NCBI RefSeq assembly: GCF_016219575.1
Contig: NZ_JACRMG010000001.1
Coordinates: 1 to 64,000, forward strand
Direction: 5' to 3'
Length of the DNA stretch: 64,000 bases
DNA from: Bradyrhizobium sp.
GTDB lineage: Bacteria; Pseudomonadota; Alphaproteobacteria; Rhizobiales; Xanthobacteraceae
The position numbers and the translations under genes were made by a program. This document shows, in pieces, positions 44,354-53,063 of the stretch (positions are counted from its first letter, which is position 1; each line of letters starts with the position of its first letter). The notes under the pieces are model-generated. The model made no database searches and was not told the origin of the DNA. It was given only the letters and a program-made list of their open reading frames with translations.

Positions 44354-45007
44354 ATGGATCTGACCGACTTCCACTATTACGAGCCGTCCAAGGGTCACGG
44401 GCTCCGACATAATCCGTTCAACGCGATTGTCGCGCCGCGTCCGATTGGCTGGATTTCGTCACGGAATGCAGCTGGTCAACTGAATCTCGCTCCATACAGC
44501 TTCTTCAACGCGTTCCTCTACGATCCTCCGATAATCGGGTTCTCCTCAATTTCGTGGAAGGACACCGTCAAGAACGTCAGCGAGACCCGCGAATTCGTCT
44601 GGAATCTGGTGACAATGGAGTTGGGCGATCGCATGAACGTGACGGCGACGCCGCTCGATCACGGCGTGAGCGAGTTCGAAGCAGCAGGGCTGACGGCAAT
44701 ACCCGGGCGCCACGTCGCTGTGCCGCGGGTAGGCGAAAGCAGGGCCGCTATGGAATGCAAGGTCACCGAGGTCTCTCAGTTGACGAATGCGCGTGGTGAA
44801 AAAGTCGAAGGATGGTTCGTGCTCGGCGAAGTCGTCGCAGTATACATCGACAAGTCTTTGATCGAGGACGGTGTATACAACACTGCACTTGCGCGTCCCA
44901 TACTGCGCGCCGGCCGTGGTGGAGATTACCTTGAGGTCAAGACGGAGAACATGTTCGAGATGAAGCGCCCGGCTGGCAGCAGCAAACCGGAGTTTCACGG
45001 GAGTTGA
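44354..45007 (+). CDS. Flavin reductase-like FMN-binding protein
   Basis: A 217-residue protein of the flavin reductase-like split-barrel family. It begins with a short extension (FHYYEPSKGHGL), then NPFNAIVAPRPIGWISSRNA and LAPYSFFNAFLYDPPIIGFS, typical FMN-binding segments. It could supply reduced flavin to a monooxygenase or act directly as an oxidoreductase. It follows the flavoprotein gene by 36 bases and ends the operon. Confidence 0.88.
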   Translation: MDLTDFHYYEPSKGHGLRHNPFNAIVAPRPIGWISSRNAAGQLNLAPYSFFNAFLYDPPIIGFSSISWKDTVKNVSETREFVWNLVTMELGDRMNVTATPLDHGVSEFEAAGLTAIPGRHVAVPRVGESRAAMECKVTEVSQLTNARGEKVEGWFVLGEVVAVYIDKSLIEDGVYNTALARPILRAGRGGDYLEVKTENMFEMKRPAGSSKPEFHGS

Positions 45008-45185
45008 TCAGAGAGAGGACCGATGACGGCATGTGAAAACGGCGCGCGTAGACTGCGCCTATCCCACTCGACGCGCCGGTAATCAATGCGGTCGTCATGA
45101 ATGTGGTCCTGAGTTACCTTGCAACAGCGCGCTGCTGGCGAGTGATTGTGTAAGGTCGGCCAAGCCTCGTTCGCTGCTCGTGCCA

Positions 45186-45497
45186 TCAGCTTGGTGGAGG
45201 TGTCACCCGCGATTTCAAGTGAAGCATGGGGTAATGCTCGTAGCTGCCGGCGCCGTTCTTCACGATGGGGTCTTCCGAGGTGATTGTCGCGATGTCCTGA
45301 TCATCGGAAATCTGGTAGAGTGACACGCCATACCCGCCGCTTGGATCCATCACGGGGCCGTGGGCCACGATCAGTCCCTTGTCGAGTAGGTTATTCAAGA
45401 AATCTCCGTGCTGCTTCATCCATTTCATTTCCTCGGCAGTCGTGGTCGCGAGGAAATCCGCGCGCGGCGGGATATACTTGCAAAGATAGAACTTCAT
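45186..45497 (-). CDS. YciI family protein
   Basis: A 103-residue protein starting MKFYLCKYIPPRADF at ATG 45497 (AAGGAA upstream); a longer frame from 45551 is not preferred. The HGPVMDPSGGYGVSLYQISD segment matches YciI/DGPF-type ferredoxin-like folds. Some members are dehydrochlorinase-like enzymes and others are of unknown function. It lies alone between convergent neighbours, facing the end of the CoA operon. Confidence 0.75.
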   Translation of the reverse strand: MKFYLCKYIPPRADFLATTTAEEMKWMKQHGDFLNNLLDKGLIVAHGPVMDPSGGYGVSLYQISDDQDIATITSEDPIVKNGAGSYEHYPMLHLKSRVTPPPS

Positions 45498-45723
45498 TCT
45501 TCGTTCCTTGGTGAAAGAGGTACGCTGATCCAGTTGGCTATGTCGCGACATGAGCGATCAATCGGGTACATTTGTCTGCTTGCGGGGGCTCCTGTCGAAA
45601 GTCTTTTGGAGATGAAGAGCCGCATGGGGCGAAGACGGCCGCCATTCTTCTAGGGAAGCAATCCATTTATACGTGGGCTGAACCGCGGGTGACTGACGAG
45701 CGGCCTATGTTGAGTCGTAGCCA

Positions 45724-46935
45724 TCAAGACCTCGGAATCCTCGCATACAAACCAAGAGCCAGCAGTGAAAACGCGCTCAACACGACACCGAGCGCGAACA
45801 TTGCTTCATGCGACACCGTTGCAGCGAGCCATACACCGATTGCTGCGTTCATCATCTGCCAGAAACCCAGCAGCGCGGAGGCGGCGCCGGCCTTCTCCCC
45901 GAATGGAGAGAGCGCCCGCGCGGTGGCCAGTGGACTGACAACGCCCATGCCGAGCAGAAACACGCACATAGCGCCCAGAAACGGCAAGAAGGTCGGGCTG
46001 ATCATCGAGATGAGCAGGATCGCAACGCTGCTGGCGGCCGTCGCCCACAGTCCCGCCCGGATCGGGCGATCGAGCCCGTAGCGTGGCGCCAATTTCGTCG
46101 CCAGCATGCCCGCGGCGAATACGATAAAGACGGTGCCGGCGAAGAAGAGGCCGAGCTGGATCGGCGTGAAGTGCAGCGCTTCAATGAACAGGCGCGGCGC
46201 AGCCGAAAACATCGAGAACAAGCCGCCTATGATCAGGCTCGCGGTTGCCGCCGGTATGGCGAAACGCCGATCGCCAAGCAGGCCAGCATAGGTCCTGGCG
46301 ATGGCGACCAGATTGAACGGGGTGCGGATCGAATTGTGGGTTTCGCCGAGGATGATGCTGTAGGCAATGGCGCCAGCCGCGGCAAAGGCCGCGACAAGAG
46401 CGAATTCGGAGCGCCAACCAAAACTGTGATCGAGTGCGCCGCCAAGCAGCGGTGAGAATCCAGGGGCTGCGGACATTGCGATCATGATCAGAGCCATAGC
46501 GCGCGCCAGTGCCGGCCCACGGAACTTGTCGCGGGCGATGGCGCGAGCCAGTACTGATGTCGCGCAAGCGCCTGCCGCCTGCACGACGCGGCCGGCCAAA
46601 AGATTAGGCAGGTCGTTTGCCAAACCGCACCAGACGCTGCCGCCGAAGAACACGGCAAATCCGATCAGGACTGGCCAGCGTCTTCCGTAGCGATCCGAAA
46701 GCGGTCCGACCAGGAGTTGGCCTATCCCGAACACCGCAAGAAAGACAGTGATGGCGGACGTGACCGCCGCGCTGGTGACATTCAATGAGATCGCAATTTG
46801 TGGCAGCGACGGCAGCAAGATGTTGGTCGCGAGCGTTCCCATGGCGGCCAGGACGGAAAGGACCGCGATCGCCAGGCCGCTGGAGACGGGAACATCCCGC
46901 GGCACGCTCTTGGCCGTTTGGCACTGGTCAGCCAT
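45724..46935 (-). CDS. MFS transporter, Bcr/CflA-type drug efflux
   Basis: A 403-residue protein with about 12 hydrophobic segments and the motif-A-like loop GPLSDRYGRRWPVLIGF between TM2 and TM3. MGTLATNILLPSLPQIA near the N-terminus is typical of the Bcr/CflA subfamily (drug:proton antiporters). It lies behind the thiolase gene on the same strand, separated by 95 bases with a stem-loop, so co-transcription is uncertain. It might export a toxic pathway intermediate. Confidence 0.92.
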   Translation of the reverse strand: MADQCQTAKSVPRDVPVSSGLAIAVLSVLAAMGTLATNILLPSLPQIAISLNVTSAAVTSAITVFLAVFGIGQLLVGPLSDRYGRRWPVLIGFAVFFGGSVWCGLANDLPNLLAGRVVQAAGACATSVLARAIARDKFRGPALARAMALIMIAMSAAPGFSPLLGGALDHSFGWRSEFALVAAFAAAGAIAYSIILGETHNSIRTPFNLVAIARTYAGLLGDRRFAIPAATASLIIGGLFSMFSAAPRLFIEALHFTPIQLGLFFAGTVFIVFAAGMLATKLAPRYGLDRPIRAGLWATAASSVAILLISMISPTFLPFLGAMCVFLLGMGVVSPLATARALSPFGEKAGAASALLGFWQMMNAAIGVWLAATVSHEAMFALGVVLSAFSLLALGLYARIPRS

Positions 46936-46975
46936 GGGAACTTTCGCGCTGATAGGGATAGGCAGTTTACAAGGC

Positions 46976-47004
46976 GGCGAGTGACGCGGTTAGCGCCGCT
47001 CGCC
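46976..47004 (-). terminator. Stem-loop after the thiolase gene, possible terminator
   Basis: GGCGAG and CTCGCC with further partial pairing inside (CGC/GCG) form an imperfect hairpin in the 95-base gap between the minus-strand thiolase and MFS genes. The following sequence has only a weak T-run, so attenuation rather than full termination is possible. Confidence 0.35.
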
Positions 47005-47030
47005 AAGCCCTTCTTGTCGAATCGGCCGTG

Positions 47031-48230
47031 CTATCTGCGGACGACGCGCTCGATCGCGATGGCGGTGGCTTCACCGCCGCCGATGCAAAGGGCTGCAACG
47101 CCGCGTTTGAGGTTCTGCGCCTCCAGCGCGTGCAACAGCGTCACGATCAGGCGCGCGCCGGTGGCACCGATCGGATGGCCGAGCGCGCAGGCGCCGCCAT
47201 TGACGTTCAGCTTCTCCCTGGGGATGCCGAGATCCTTCTGAGCCGCCATCGCCACCACGGCAAAAGCCTCATTGATCTCGAACAGATCGACATCGCCGAC
47301 GCTCCAGCCGACCTTGTCCAACAGCTTGCGAATGGCCGGGATTGGCGCTGTTGTGAACCATTGCGGTTCCTGGCTGTGGGTCGCGTGGCCCTTGATCTCG
47401 GCCAGTACGGGGAGGCGGTCGCGATCCGCGAGTGAGCGCTTTGCGAGAATGAGCGCCGCGGCGCCGTCGGCATTGGCGGAGGAGGCGGCCGGCGTGATGG
47501 TACCGTTGGCGCGAAACGCGGCTTTCAGCCCGGGGATCTTGGCGGGGTCCACTTTCAACGGATGTTCGTCGTTGGCGACGATCCGCGGCCCGGCTTTTTC
47601 GGTTAGCGTGATCGGCACGATCTCGGCCTTGAACGCGCCGCCTTCGACCGCCTTGCGCGCGCGGGTCAGCGTCTCGATCGCGTAAGCGTCCTGGTCCTTG
47701 CGCGTGAACTGGTAGGCTTCCGCGGTAGCCTCGCCGAAATCGCCCATCGAGCGGCCGGTCTCATAGGCGTCCTCCAGCCCATCCATCATCATGTGGTCGA
47801 TGATCCGGTCATGGCCGGCACGATAACCGCCGCGCGCCTTGGCGAGCAGATAGGGTGCATTGCTCATGCTCTCCATGCCGCCGGACAGCACGATCGAGGC
47901 CGAGCCTGCATGGATGATGTCGTGGGCGAGCATGGTGGCCTTCATGCCGGAGCCGCAGACCTTGTTGATGGTGGTGGCGCCGGTGGCATCCGGCAGTTTG
48001 GCGCCGCGGGCGGCCTGGCGGGCGGGTGCCTGACCTTGTCCGGCCGGCAATACATTGCCCATGAAAACCTCATCGATCCGCTCGGGGGCAAGCGTGGCCC
48101 GCTCCAGCGCCGCTGACATCACGTGGGAGCCGAGCTTGTGGGCGCTGAGAGGCGACAACTCGCCCATGAAGCGGCCCAATGGCGTGCGGGCGGCGGAAAG
48201 GATGACGACGGGGTCGGAAGCGGTGGCCAT
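47031..48230 (-). CDS. Acetyl-CoA C-acetyltransferase (thiolase)
   Basis: A 399-residue thiolase. Catalytic Cys92 lies in INKVCGSGMKA, His in NGGACALGHPIGATGAR, and the second Cys in ALCIGGGEATA, a full AtoB/PhaA-like set. GGAG precedes ATG 48230. It is divergent from the TetR gene, with an operator-like palindrome between them, so it is likely under TetR control. It may finish degradation of the substrate handled by the neighbouring operon or serve acetoacetyl-CoA metabolism. Confidence 0.93.
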   Translation of the reverse strand: MATASDPVVILSAARTPLGRFMGELSPLSAHKLGSHVMSAALERATLAPERIDEVFMGNVLPAGQGQAPARQAARGAKLPDATGATTINKVCGSGMKATMLAHDIIHAGSASIVLSGGMESMSNAPYLLAKARGGYRAGHDRIIDHMMMDGLEDAYETGRSMGDFGEATAEAYQFTRKDQDAYAIETLTRARKAVEGGAFKAEIVPITLTEKAGPRIVANDEHPLKVDPAKIPGLKAAFRANGTITPAASSANADGAAALILAKRSLADRDRLPVLAEIKGHATHSQEPQWFTTAPIPAIRKLLDKVGWSVGDVDLFEINEAFAVVAMAAQKDLGIPREKLNVNGGACALGHPIGATGARLIVTLLHALEAQNLKRGVAALCIGGGEATAIAIERVVRR

Positions 48231-48257
48231 GGCGAACTCTCCTGTTGATAGGTGTTG

Positions 48258-48279
48258 TTATATGACGATAATCATATAA
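48258..48279. promoter_or_regulatory. Candidate TetR operator (thiolase/tetR intergenic region)
   Basis: A 22-bp dyad TTATATGA-CGATAA-TCATATAA with perfect 8-bp arms, 28 bases upstream of the thiolase start and about 120 bases upstream of the TetR start. Its AT-rich dyad form and position between divergent genes suit a TetR-family repressor. Confidence 0.6.
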
Positions 48280-48400
48280 GATAAGCAGCAATGCAATGAA
48301 ATGTTGCCGTGACCATCAAGGAAGCGCGGTTCCAGAATTGCTCGGAGGAGATGGGAACGGCTTTACAGCCGACCACCTTAGGACCTTGCACGGAGTGGCA

Positions 48401-49024
48401 ATGCGATACGTAGAAGACCACAGGCGTCAAACCCACAGTCGGATCGTTGAAAATGCCTCCTACGGTCTGCGCCTCAAGGGTGCCAAAGGGCTCAGTGTTG
48501 TCGACTTGATGAAGCTCGCGGGTCTGACGCACGGCGGCTTCTATAATCATTTCGATTCACGCGCCGCGCTCGTTGGCGAGGCGATCGCCTTTGCAATGGA
48601 CCAAATGACTGAGCGATGGAAGAAACTGGCGAACGGGAAGGCCAACGGGGAGCGCTTCGAGGCGTTGATCGCCGATTATCTAAGTCCTCGGCATCGCGAC
48701 AATCCCAAACACGGTTGCGCGCTTCCAACCCTGGCCGCCGATGTCGCTCGATCGGGCCCGGGCGAGCAGCAGGCCCTGGCTTCCAAACTGGAGAAGATGA
48801 TCGATGTCCTTGTCGAGCTCCTTCCCGGTGAGCCACCTCGACAGGCCCGCCAAATCGCGACGGGCGCTATCGCAACCATGGTGGGATCGATCGTGCTGTC
48901 GCGTGCCGTCGGCGCGGGGAAACTTTCCGACCGCATCCTCGATGCTGGCCGCAAGACAGCAGGCGGGCGGATTCGGAAGCCCCAGCGAAGAACCATAAAG
49001 GCGATGCGCTGCAAAAAATCATAA
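48401..49024 (+). CDS. TetR family transcriptional regulator
   Basis: A 207-residue TetR protein from ATG 48401 (GGAG seven bases upstream); an upstream frame to 48296 lies across the promoter. The helix-turn-helix is LSVVDLMKLAGLTHGGFYNH. The C-terminal domain with HRDNPKHGCALPTLAADVAR is of the type also seen in the TetR protein at 59042. It is followed after 16 bases by the molybdoenzyme gene, so it may control its own operon and the divergent thiolase. Confidence 0.92.
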   Translation: MRYVEDHRRQTHSRIVENASYGLRLKGAKGLSVVDLMKLAGLTHGGFYNHFDSRAALVGEAIAFAMDQMTERWKKLANGKANGERFEALIADYLSPRHRDNPKHGCALPTLAADVARSGPGEQQALASKLEKMIDVLVELLPGEPPRQARQIATGAIATMVGSIVLSRAVGAGKLSDRILDAGRKTAGGRIRKPQRRTIKAMRCKKS

Positions 49025-49040
49025 CGTAAGGGAGGTCACT

Positions 49041-51368
49041 ATGACGGCCGGCAAATGGCTCAAGACAGCCTGTAACCTGTGCTACATCAATTGCGGGATC
49101 GAAGTCTGGGTGAATGATGGGCGCCTGGAGAAAGTGCGGGGCGACCGTTCGAGCCCGAAATCACAGGGCTATCTGTGCAACAAGGCGACCCGGATTCCAT
49201 ATTATGCGAATGACAAGGATCGGCTTACGACCCCGCTGCGTCGTCGCGCCGACGGCGGCTTTGATGCAATCGAATGGGACGTGGCGATCGCAGAAATCGC
49301 GGAGCGGCTGCGAGACATCGTCGACAGATATGGTGGCAAGAGTATCGCCCTTTACGGCGGTGGCGGGCAGGGCAACCACGCCGGCGGCGCCTACGCCAGT
49401 GGATTGTTGCGCGCGCTGGGTTCGCGCAGCGTCTTCAATGCCCTTTCGCAGGAAAAAACCGGCGACTTCTGGGTCAACGGCCACATGTTCGGCAGCCAGA
49501 CCTGCCACACCGCCGAGGACGTCCATCATTGCGATCTCTTACTTGTCATCGGTGCAAATCCCTGGATCGCGCACGGCTTTCCCAATGCGCGCGATCATCT
49601 CAATCAAATCCGCAAGGATCCCGCACGCAAGCTGATCGTCATTGATCCCAGGCGAACCGAAACCGCCGAAATGGCGGATCTGCATCTCGCGGTTCGTCCC
49701 GGCACGGACTCGTTTCTCCTTGGCGCGCTGCTGGCCACGCTGGTCCGGTCCGACCGGGTCGATCATGCCTTCATTGAGGAGCACACGATCGGCTTCGCGG
49801 AAGTGAGGCAAGCGCTATTGAACGTCCCCGTTGAAGAGTGGGCTGCCGCCGCCGATATTTCGATCGCGGACCTGGAGCGTTGCGCCGCGATGATCGTGGC
49901 GGCGAAGGCCATGGTGGTGCGGGTCGAGCTTGGTATCCAGCAAGGCATCAATTCGACGCTCAACTCCTATCTCGAAAAGCTTTTGATCATGCTTTCCGGC
50001 AGTTTCGGCCGTAAAGGCACCAACCAGTTGCATAGCTGGCTTCAGCCGCTATGGGGTAATTCTCCGAACCAGACATTCGCGCCGACCGGCGACGCGATCA
50101 TTGGGGGCCTGTTGCCGCCGAACATTTTCCCCGAAGCGGTGCTGAAGGACCATCCCGACAGGTTGCGTTGTGCCTGGATCGACAGCTCCAATCCCGCCAA
50201 CACGGCAGCAAACACCGAGGCGGTGGAGCGCGCGCTGCGCTCGCTGGAGCTATGTGTGGTGGTCGACGTTGCGATGACCGAAACCGCACGGCTCGCGCAT
50301 TACGTTCTCCCGGCGTCCTCACAATTCGAGAAGACCGAATTTACCCTGTTCAACTTCGAATTTCCGACGAACTATTTTCACGTTCGCGCCGGTGTCTTGC
50401 CGCCGCTCGCCGGCACCTTGCCGGAGCCGGAGATTTACACGCGGCTTGCCGTCGCCCTGGGGCTTCTGCCGGGTGACAATGTGCTCGCCCCCCTGCGGGA
50501 GGCGGCGCGGCGTTCGCGGGCCGAGTTTGCCACAGCCTTTCGTGCTTTCATCGCGGAGAACCCGTCAAGCGGCGCAGTTCCTGCCCTGGTGCTTTACCAT
50601 ACGCTGGGGCAGACGCTTCCGGATGGCACGGCGGCCGCGGCCCCGATGTGGAGCGCGGCGCTGGCTTGCGCGAAGCGATCGCCGCAAGCGGTGCGGCGGG
50701 CGATCGGCGCATCGGATGATGTGGCGGATCATCAGCTCGGCGATCTCCTGTTCGATACGATCGTGGCCACCCGGCAAGGCACTGCCGTTACCCGGCACGA
50801 CTATGATGAGGTCTGGTCATTGATCAGCCATTCGGACCGCAAGGTTCGGCTGGTGGTCCCGCAGATGCTGGAATGGCTGGCACGGCTCGATCCGCAAGCA
50901 GCGGGTGCGCCAAGGGAGTTCCCTTTCATGCTGGCGGCCGGTGGCCGCCGCATGTTCAACGCCAACCAGATCTTTCGTGATCCCGCATGGCGTCGCGACG
51001 ATCCGGATGGCGCCATGTTGATCAATTCGAACGATCTGAGCGAGTTGGGCGCGAAGGATGGCGACTGGATCGCCGTCGAGTCGGTGGTCGGGCGGCTCGT
51101 CGTCCGCTGCAAGGTCGATGACGCCATGCGCAATGGCCAGTTGGCGCTGCCGCACGGCTACGGTCAGGCATACCCAACCTCGGACGGAGAGCGCCTGATC
51201 AACGGGCCGCGCATCAATCTGCTCACCGAGAGCGGCAACCGCGACCCCATTGCGGGCACGCCCTACCACAAGAACGTTGCGGTTCGTCTGACCCTGGTAT
51301 CGGCGCACGAGGCTGCCGCCTATCAGTCGCAGTCCGAGCGAATTCATATGAGAGCGGCCGCACAGTAG
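49041..51368 (+). CDS. Molybdopterin-dependent oxidoreductase (DMSO reductase superfamily)
   Basis: A 775-residue molybdo- or tungsto-enzyme. The N-terminal [4Fe-4S] motif is C11-x2-C14-x3-C18-x27-C46. The MGD-binding domains include YGGGGQGNHAGGAYASGLL and VIGANPWIAHGFPNARDH, and the C-terminal dinucleotide-binding domain ends with RDPIAGTPYHKNVAVRL. The residue coordinating molybdenum cannot be assigned safely by eye; the region reads NALSQEKTGDFW (Ser136 is one candidate). No Tat signal or partner electron-transfer subunit is present, so it is probably cytoplasmic and single-subunit. The neighbours are a TetR gene, an atypical SDR and a crotonase. Reaction unknown; hydroxylation or hydration of a CoA-pathway intermediate is possible. 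Confidence 0.9.
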   Translation: MTAGKWLKTACNLCYINCGIEVWVNDGRLEKVRGDRSSPKSQGYLCNKATRIPYYANDKDRLTTPLRRRADGGFDAIEWDVAIAEIAERLRDIVDRYGGKSIALYGGGGQGNHAGGAYASGLLRALGSRSVFNALSQEKTGDFWVNGHMFGSQTCHTAEDVHHCDLLLVIGANPWIAHGFPNARDHLNQIRKDPARKLIVIDPRRTETAEMADLHLAVRPGTDSFLLGALLATLVRSDRVDHAFIEEHTIGFAEVRQALLNVPVEEWAAAADISIADLERCAAMIVAAKAMVVRVELGIQQGINSTLNSYLEKLLIMLSGSFGRKGTNQLHSWLQPLWGNSPNQTFAPTGDAIIGGLLPPNIFPEAVLKDHPDRLRCAWIDSSNPANTAANTEAVERALRSLELCVVVDVAMTETARLAHYVLPASSQFEKTEFTLFNFEFPTNYFHVRAGVLPPLAGTLPEPEIYTRLAVALGLLPGDNVLAPLREAARRSRAEFATAFRAFIAENPSSGAVPALVLYHTLGQTLPDGTAAAAPMWSAALACAKRSPQAVRRAIGASDDVADHQLGDLLFDTIVATRQGTAVTRHDYDEVWSLISHSDRKVRLVVPQMLEWLARLDPQAAGAPREFPFMLAAGGRRMFNANQIFRDPAWRRDDPDGAMLINSNDLSELGAKDGDWIAVESVVGRLVVRCKVDDAMRNGQLALPHGYGQAYPTSDGERLINGPRINLLTESGNRDPIAGTPYHKNVAVRLTLVSAHEAAAYQSQSERIHMRAAAQ

Positions 51369-51385
51369 CTCGAAGGGAGCGTCAA

Positions 51386-52090
51386 ATGACCGAGAAGCCA
51401 ATCGCGATCGTGACCGGGGTAGGGCCGGGCACAGGAGCTGCCATCGTCAAGCGCTTCTCTGCTGGCGGGTTCCGGATCATAGCGCTTGCCCGCTCAGCGG
51501 AGCTCATCAATCGCCTTGCGCAAGAGCTTCCCGACGTCCACGCGATGACCTGCGACGTGTCCGACGAGAGCCAGGTGCAGACCGTGGTCACGGACGTAAA
51601 GCGCCGTTTTGGAGCGGCCGAGGTTCTCATCCACAACGCGGTCGGAGGAGGCTGGGGAAGCTTTCGCGAGATCGATCCGAAGATGCTGAAGGGCAATTTC
51701 GAGGTCAACGTAATGGGCTTGTTGTACCTGGCCCGCGAAGTGGCTCCTGACATGATCGATCGAGGCAAGGGCGCAATCCTGGTGACCGGAAACACGTCGT
51801 CGATCCGAGGCAAGGCCAATTTCGCCGGCTTCGCTCCGACAAAGGCGGCGCAGCGTATATTGGCCGAGTCGATCGCACGTGACATGGGACCTCGCGGCGT
51901 GCACGTCGCCTATGTTCTCATCGACGCCGTGATCGACACGCCCCGGATGCGCGCGCGAATGAGCGACAAACCGGATGAGTTCTTCATCAAACCTGCCGCC
52001 ATCGCCGACGAGTTGTACCATCTCTACGGTCAGGACCGGTCGGCCTGGTCATTCCTCACGGAACTGCGGCCATTCCGCGAAAACTGGTAA
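51386..52090 (+). CDS. Atypical SDR lacking catalytic Ser/Tyr (paralogue 3)
   Basis: A 234-residue Rossmann protein with GVGPGTG (residues 11-17). The catalytic Tyr position is Phe149 (FAPTK, Lys153 kept) and the Ser position is Asn136 (VTGNTSSIRG). The C-terminus ends LTELRPFRENW, like the two paralogues in the HxlR module. It lies 17 bases after the molybdoenzyme gene and is probably in the same operon. Canonical SDR chemistry is unlikely. Confidence 0.85.
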   Translation: MTEKPIAIVTGVGPGTGAAIVKRFSAGGFRIIALARSAELINRLAQELPDVHAMTCDVSDESQVQTVVTDVKRRFGAAEVLIHNAVGGGWGSFREIDPKMLKGNFEVNVMGLLYLAREVAPDMIDRGKGAILVTGNTSSIRGKANFAGFAPTKAAQRILAESIARDMGPRGVHVAYVLIDAVIDTPRMRARMSDKPDEFFIKPAAIADELYHLYGQDRSAWSFLTELRPFRENW

Positions 52091-52168
52091 CAGAAACGCG
52101 GTTACAGCTGGGTAACGCGCTTACTGATTTAAGAGCGCCGCAGACGCTGGACCTGAAAGGTCAGAACT

Positions 52169-52990
52169 ATGACTGATGAGTCAATCTCGATTGATACAGG
52201 GACGGACGAACTGCTGTGTGCAATCCGGGATCGCGTCGCCGTGATCACCTTGAACCGACCGGAAGCACGAAATTCGCTCTCCGACCATCTCACGCCGGCG
52301 TTGCGCCGGATGATCAAGCGCAATGGGGATGATCCGGACGTCGGTGCACTGCTGATTACCGGTGCAGGCAGTGCTTTCTGTTCGGGCGGCGACGTCAAGG
52401 GGATGGGCGGCAACTCTGCCGCGCCGGCCATGTCATTCAGCGACAAGGTTGCGCGATTGCAGGAACGCCAGCGAACCCTGACCGGCGTACTTGTCTCGGT
52501 GCGTAAACCCACCATCGCGGCCCTGCCGGGACCGGCGGCTGGCGCTGGGCTTGCGATCGCGCTCGCCTGCGACATTCGTATCGCAGCCGAATCTACCATC
52601 ATGACGACTGGTTATGCCAGGATTGCGCTCACCGGTGACTATGGCATTTCGTGGCTGTTGACCCGATTGGCCGGGACGGCGCGTGCCCGCGAACTGATGT
52701 TCCTGTCCGAACGGATCGATGCATGCCGCTGCGAAGCTCTGGGGCTGGTAAATCGCGTGGTGCCTGATGCTGACCTGCAGAGCGAAGCATTTGGGATCGC
52801 GAGGACGTTGGCGAACGGTCCGGGGAGTGCCTTTGCCTCCATCAAGGATAATCTCGACCTTGCTTTGTCGGCTGACTTCCTGACGTCATTGGATCACGAG
52901 GCCGAGAAGATGGTCCTCGCAGCGAGCACCGCGCAGCATACCGAAGCCGTTCGCGCCTTCATCGAGAAACGCGCTCCTAGTTTCAGGTGA
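52169..52990 (+). CDS. Enoyl-CoA hydratase/isomerase family protein
   Basis: A 273-residue crotonase. Oxyanion-hole motifs are GSAFCSGGDVKGMG and PGPAAGAGLAIALACDIRI; the active-site helix region reads ARIALTGDYGISWLLTRLAG, with Asp near the position of a catalytic acid. It belongs behind the molybdoenzyme and SDR genes (78-base gap containing a small GTTAC-N6-GTAAC dyad). It is probably a hydratase or isomerase in the same CoA pathway. Confidence 0.9.
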   Translation: MTDESISIDTGTDELLCAIRDRVAVITLNRPEARNSLSDHLTPALRRMIKRNGDDPDVGALLITGAGSAFCSGGDVKGMGGNSAAPAMSFSDKVARLQERQRTLTGVLVSVRKPTIAALPGPAAGAGLAIALACDIRIAAESTIMTTGYARIALTGDYGISWLLTRLAGTARARELMFLSERIDACRCEALGLVNRVVPDADLQSEAFGIARTLANGPGSAFASIKDNLDLALSADFLTSLDHEAEKMVLAASTAQHTEAVRAFIEKRAPSFR

Positions 52991-53063
52991 AACTTTTCGG
53001 TTCATCGCCTTTTAGGTCCAGCGGGTCTGAACCTCATCCATTGATTGGACCTCTCGCCAACAA

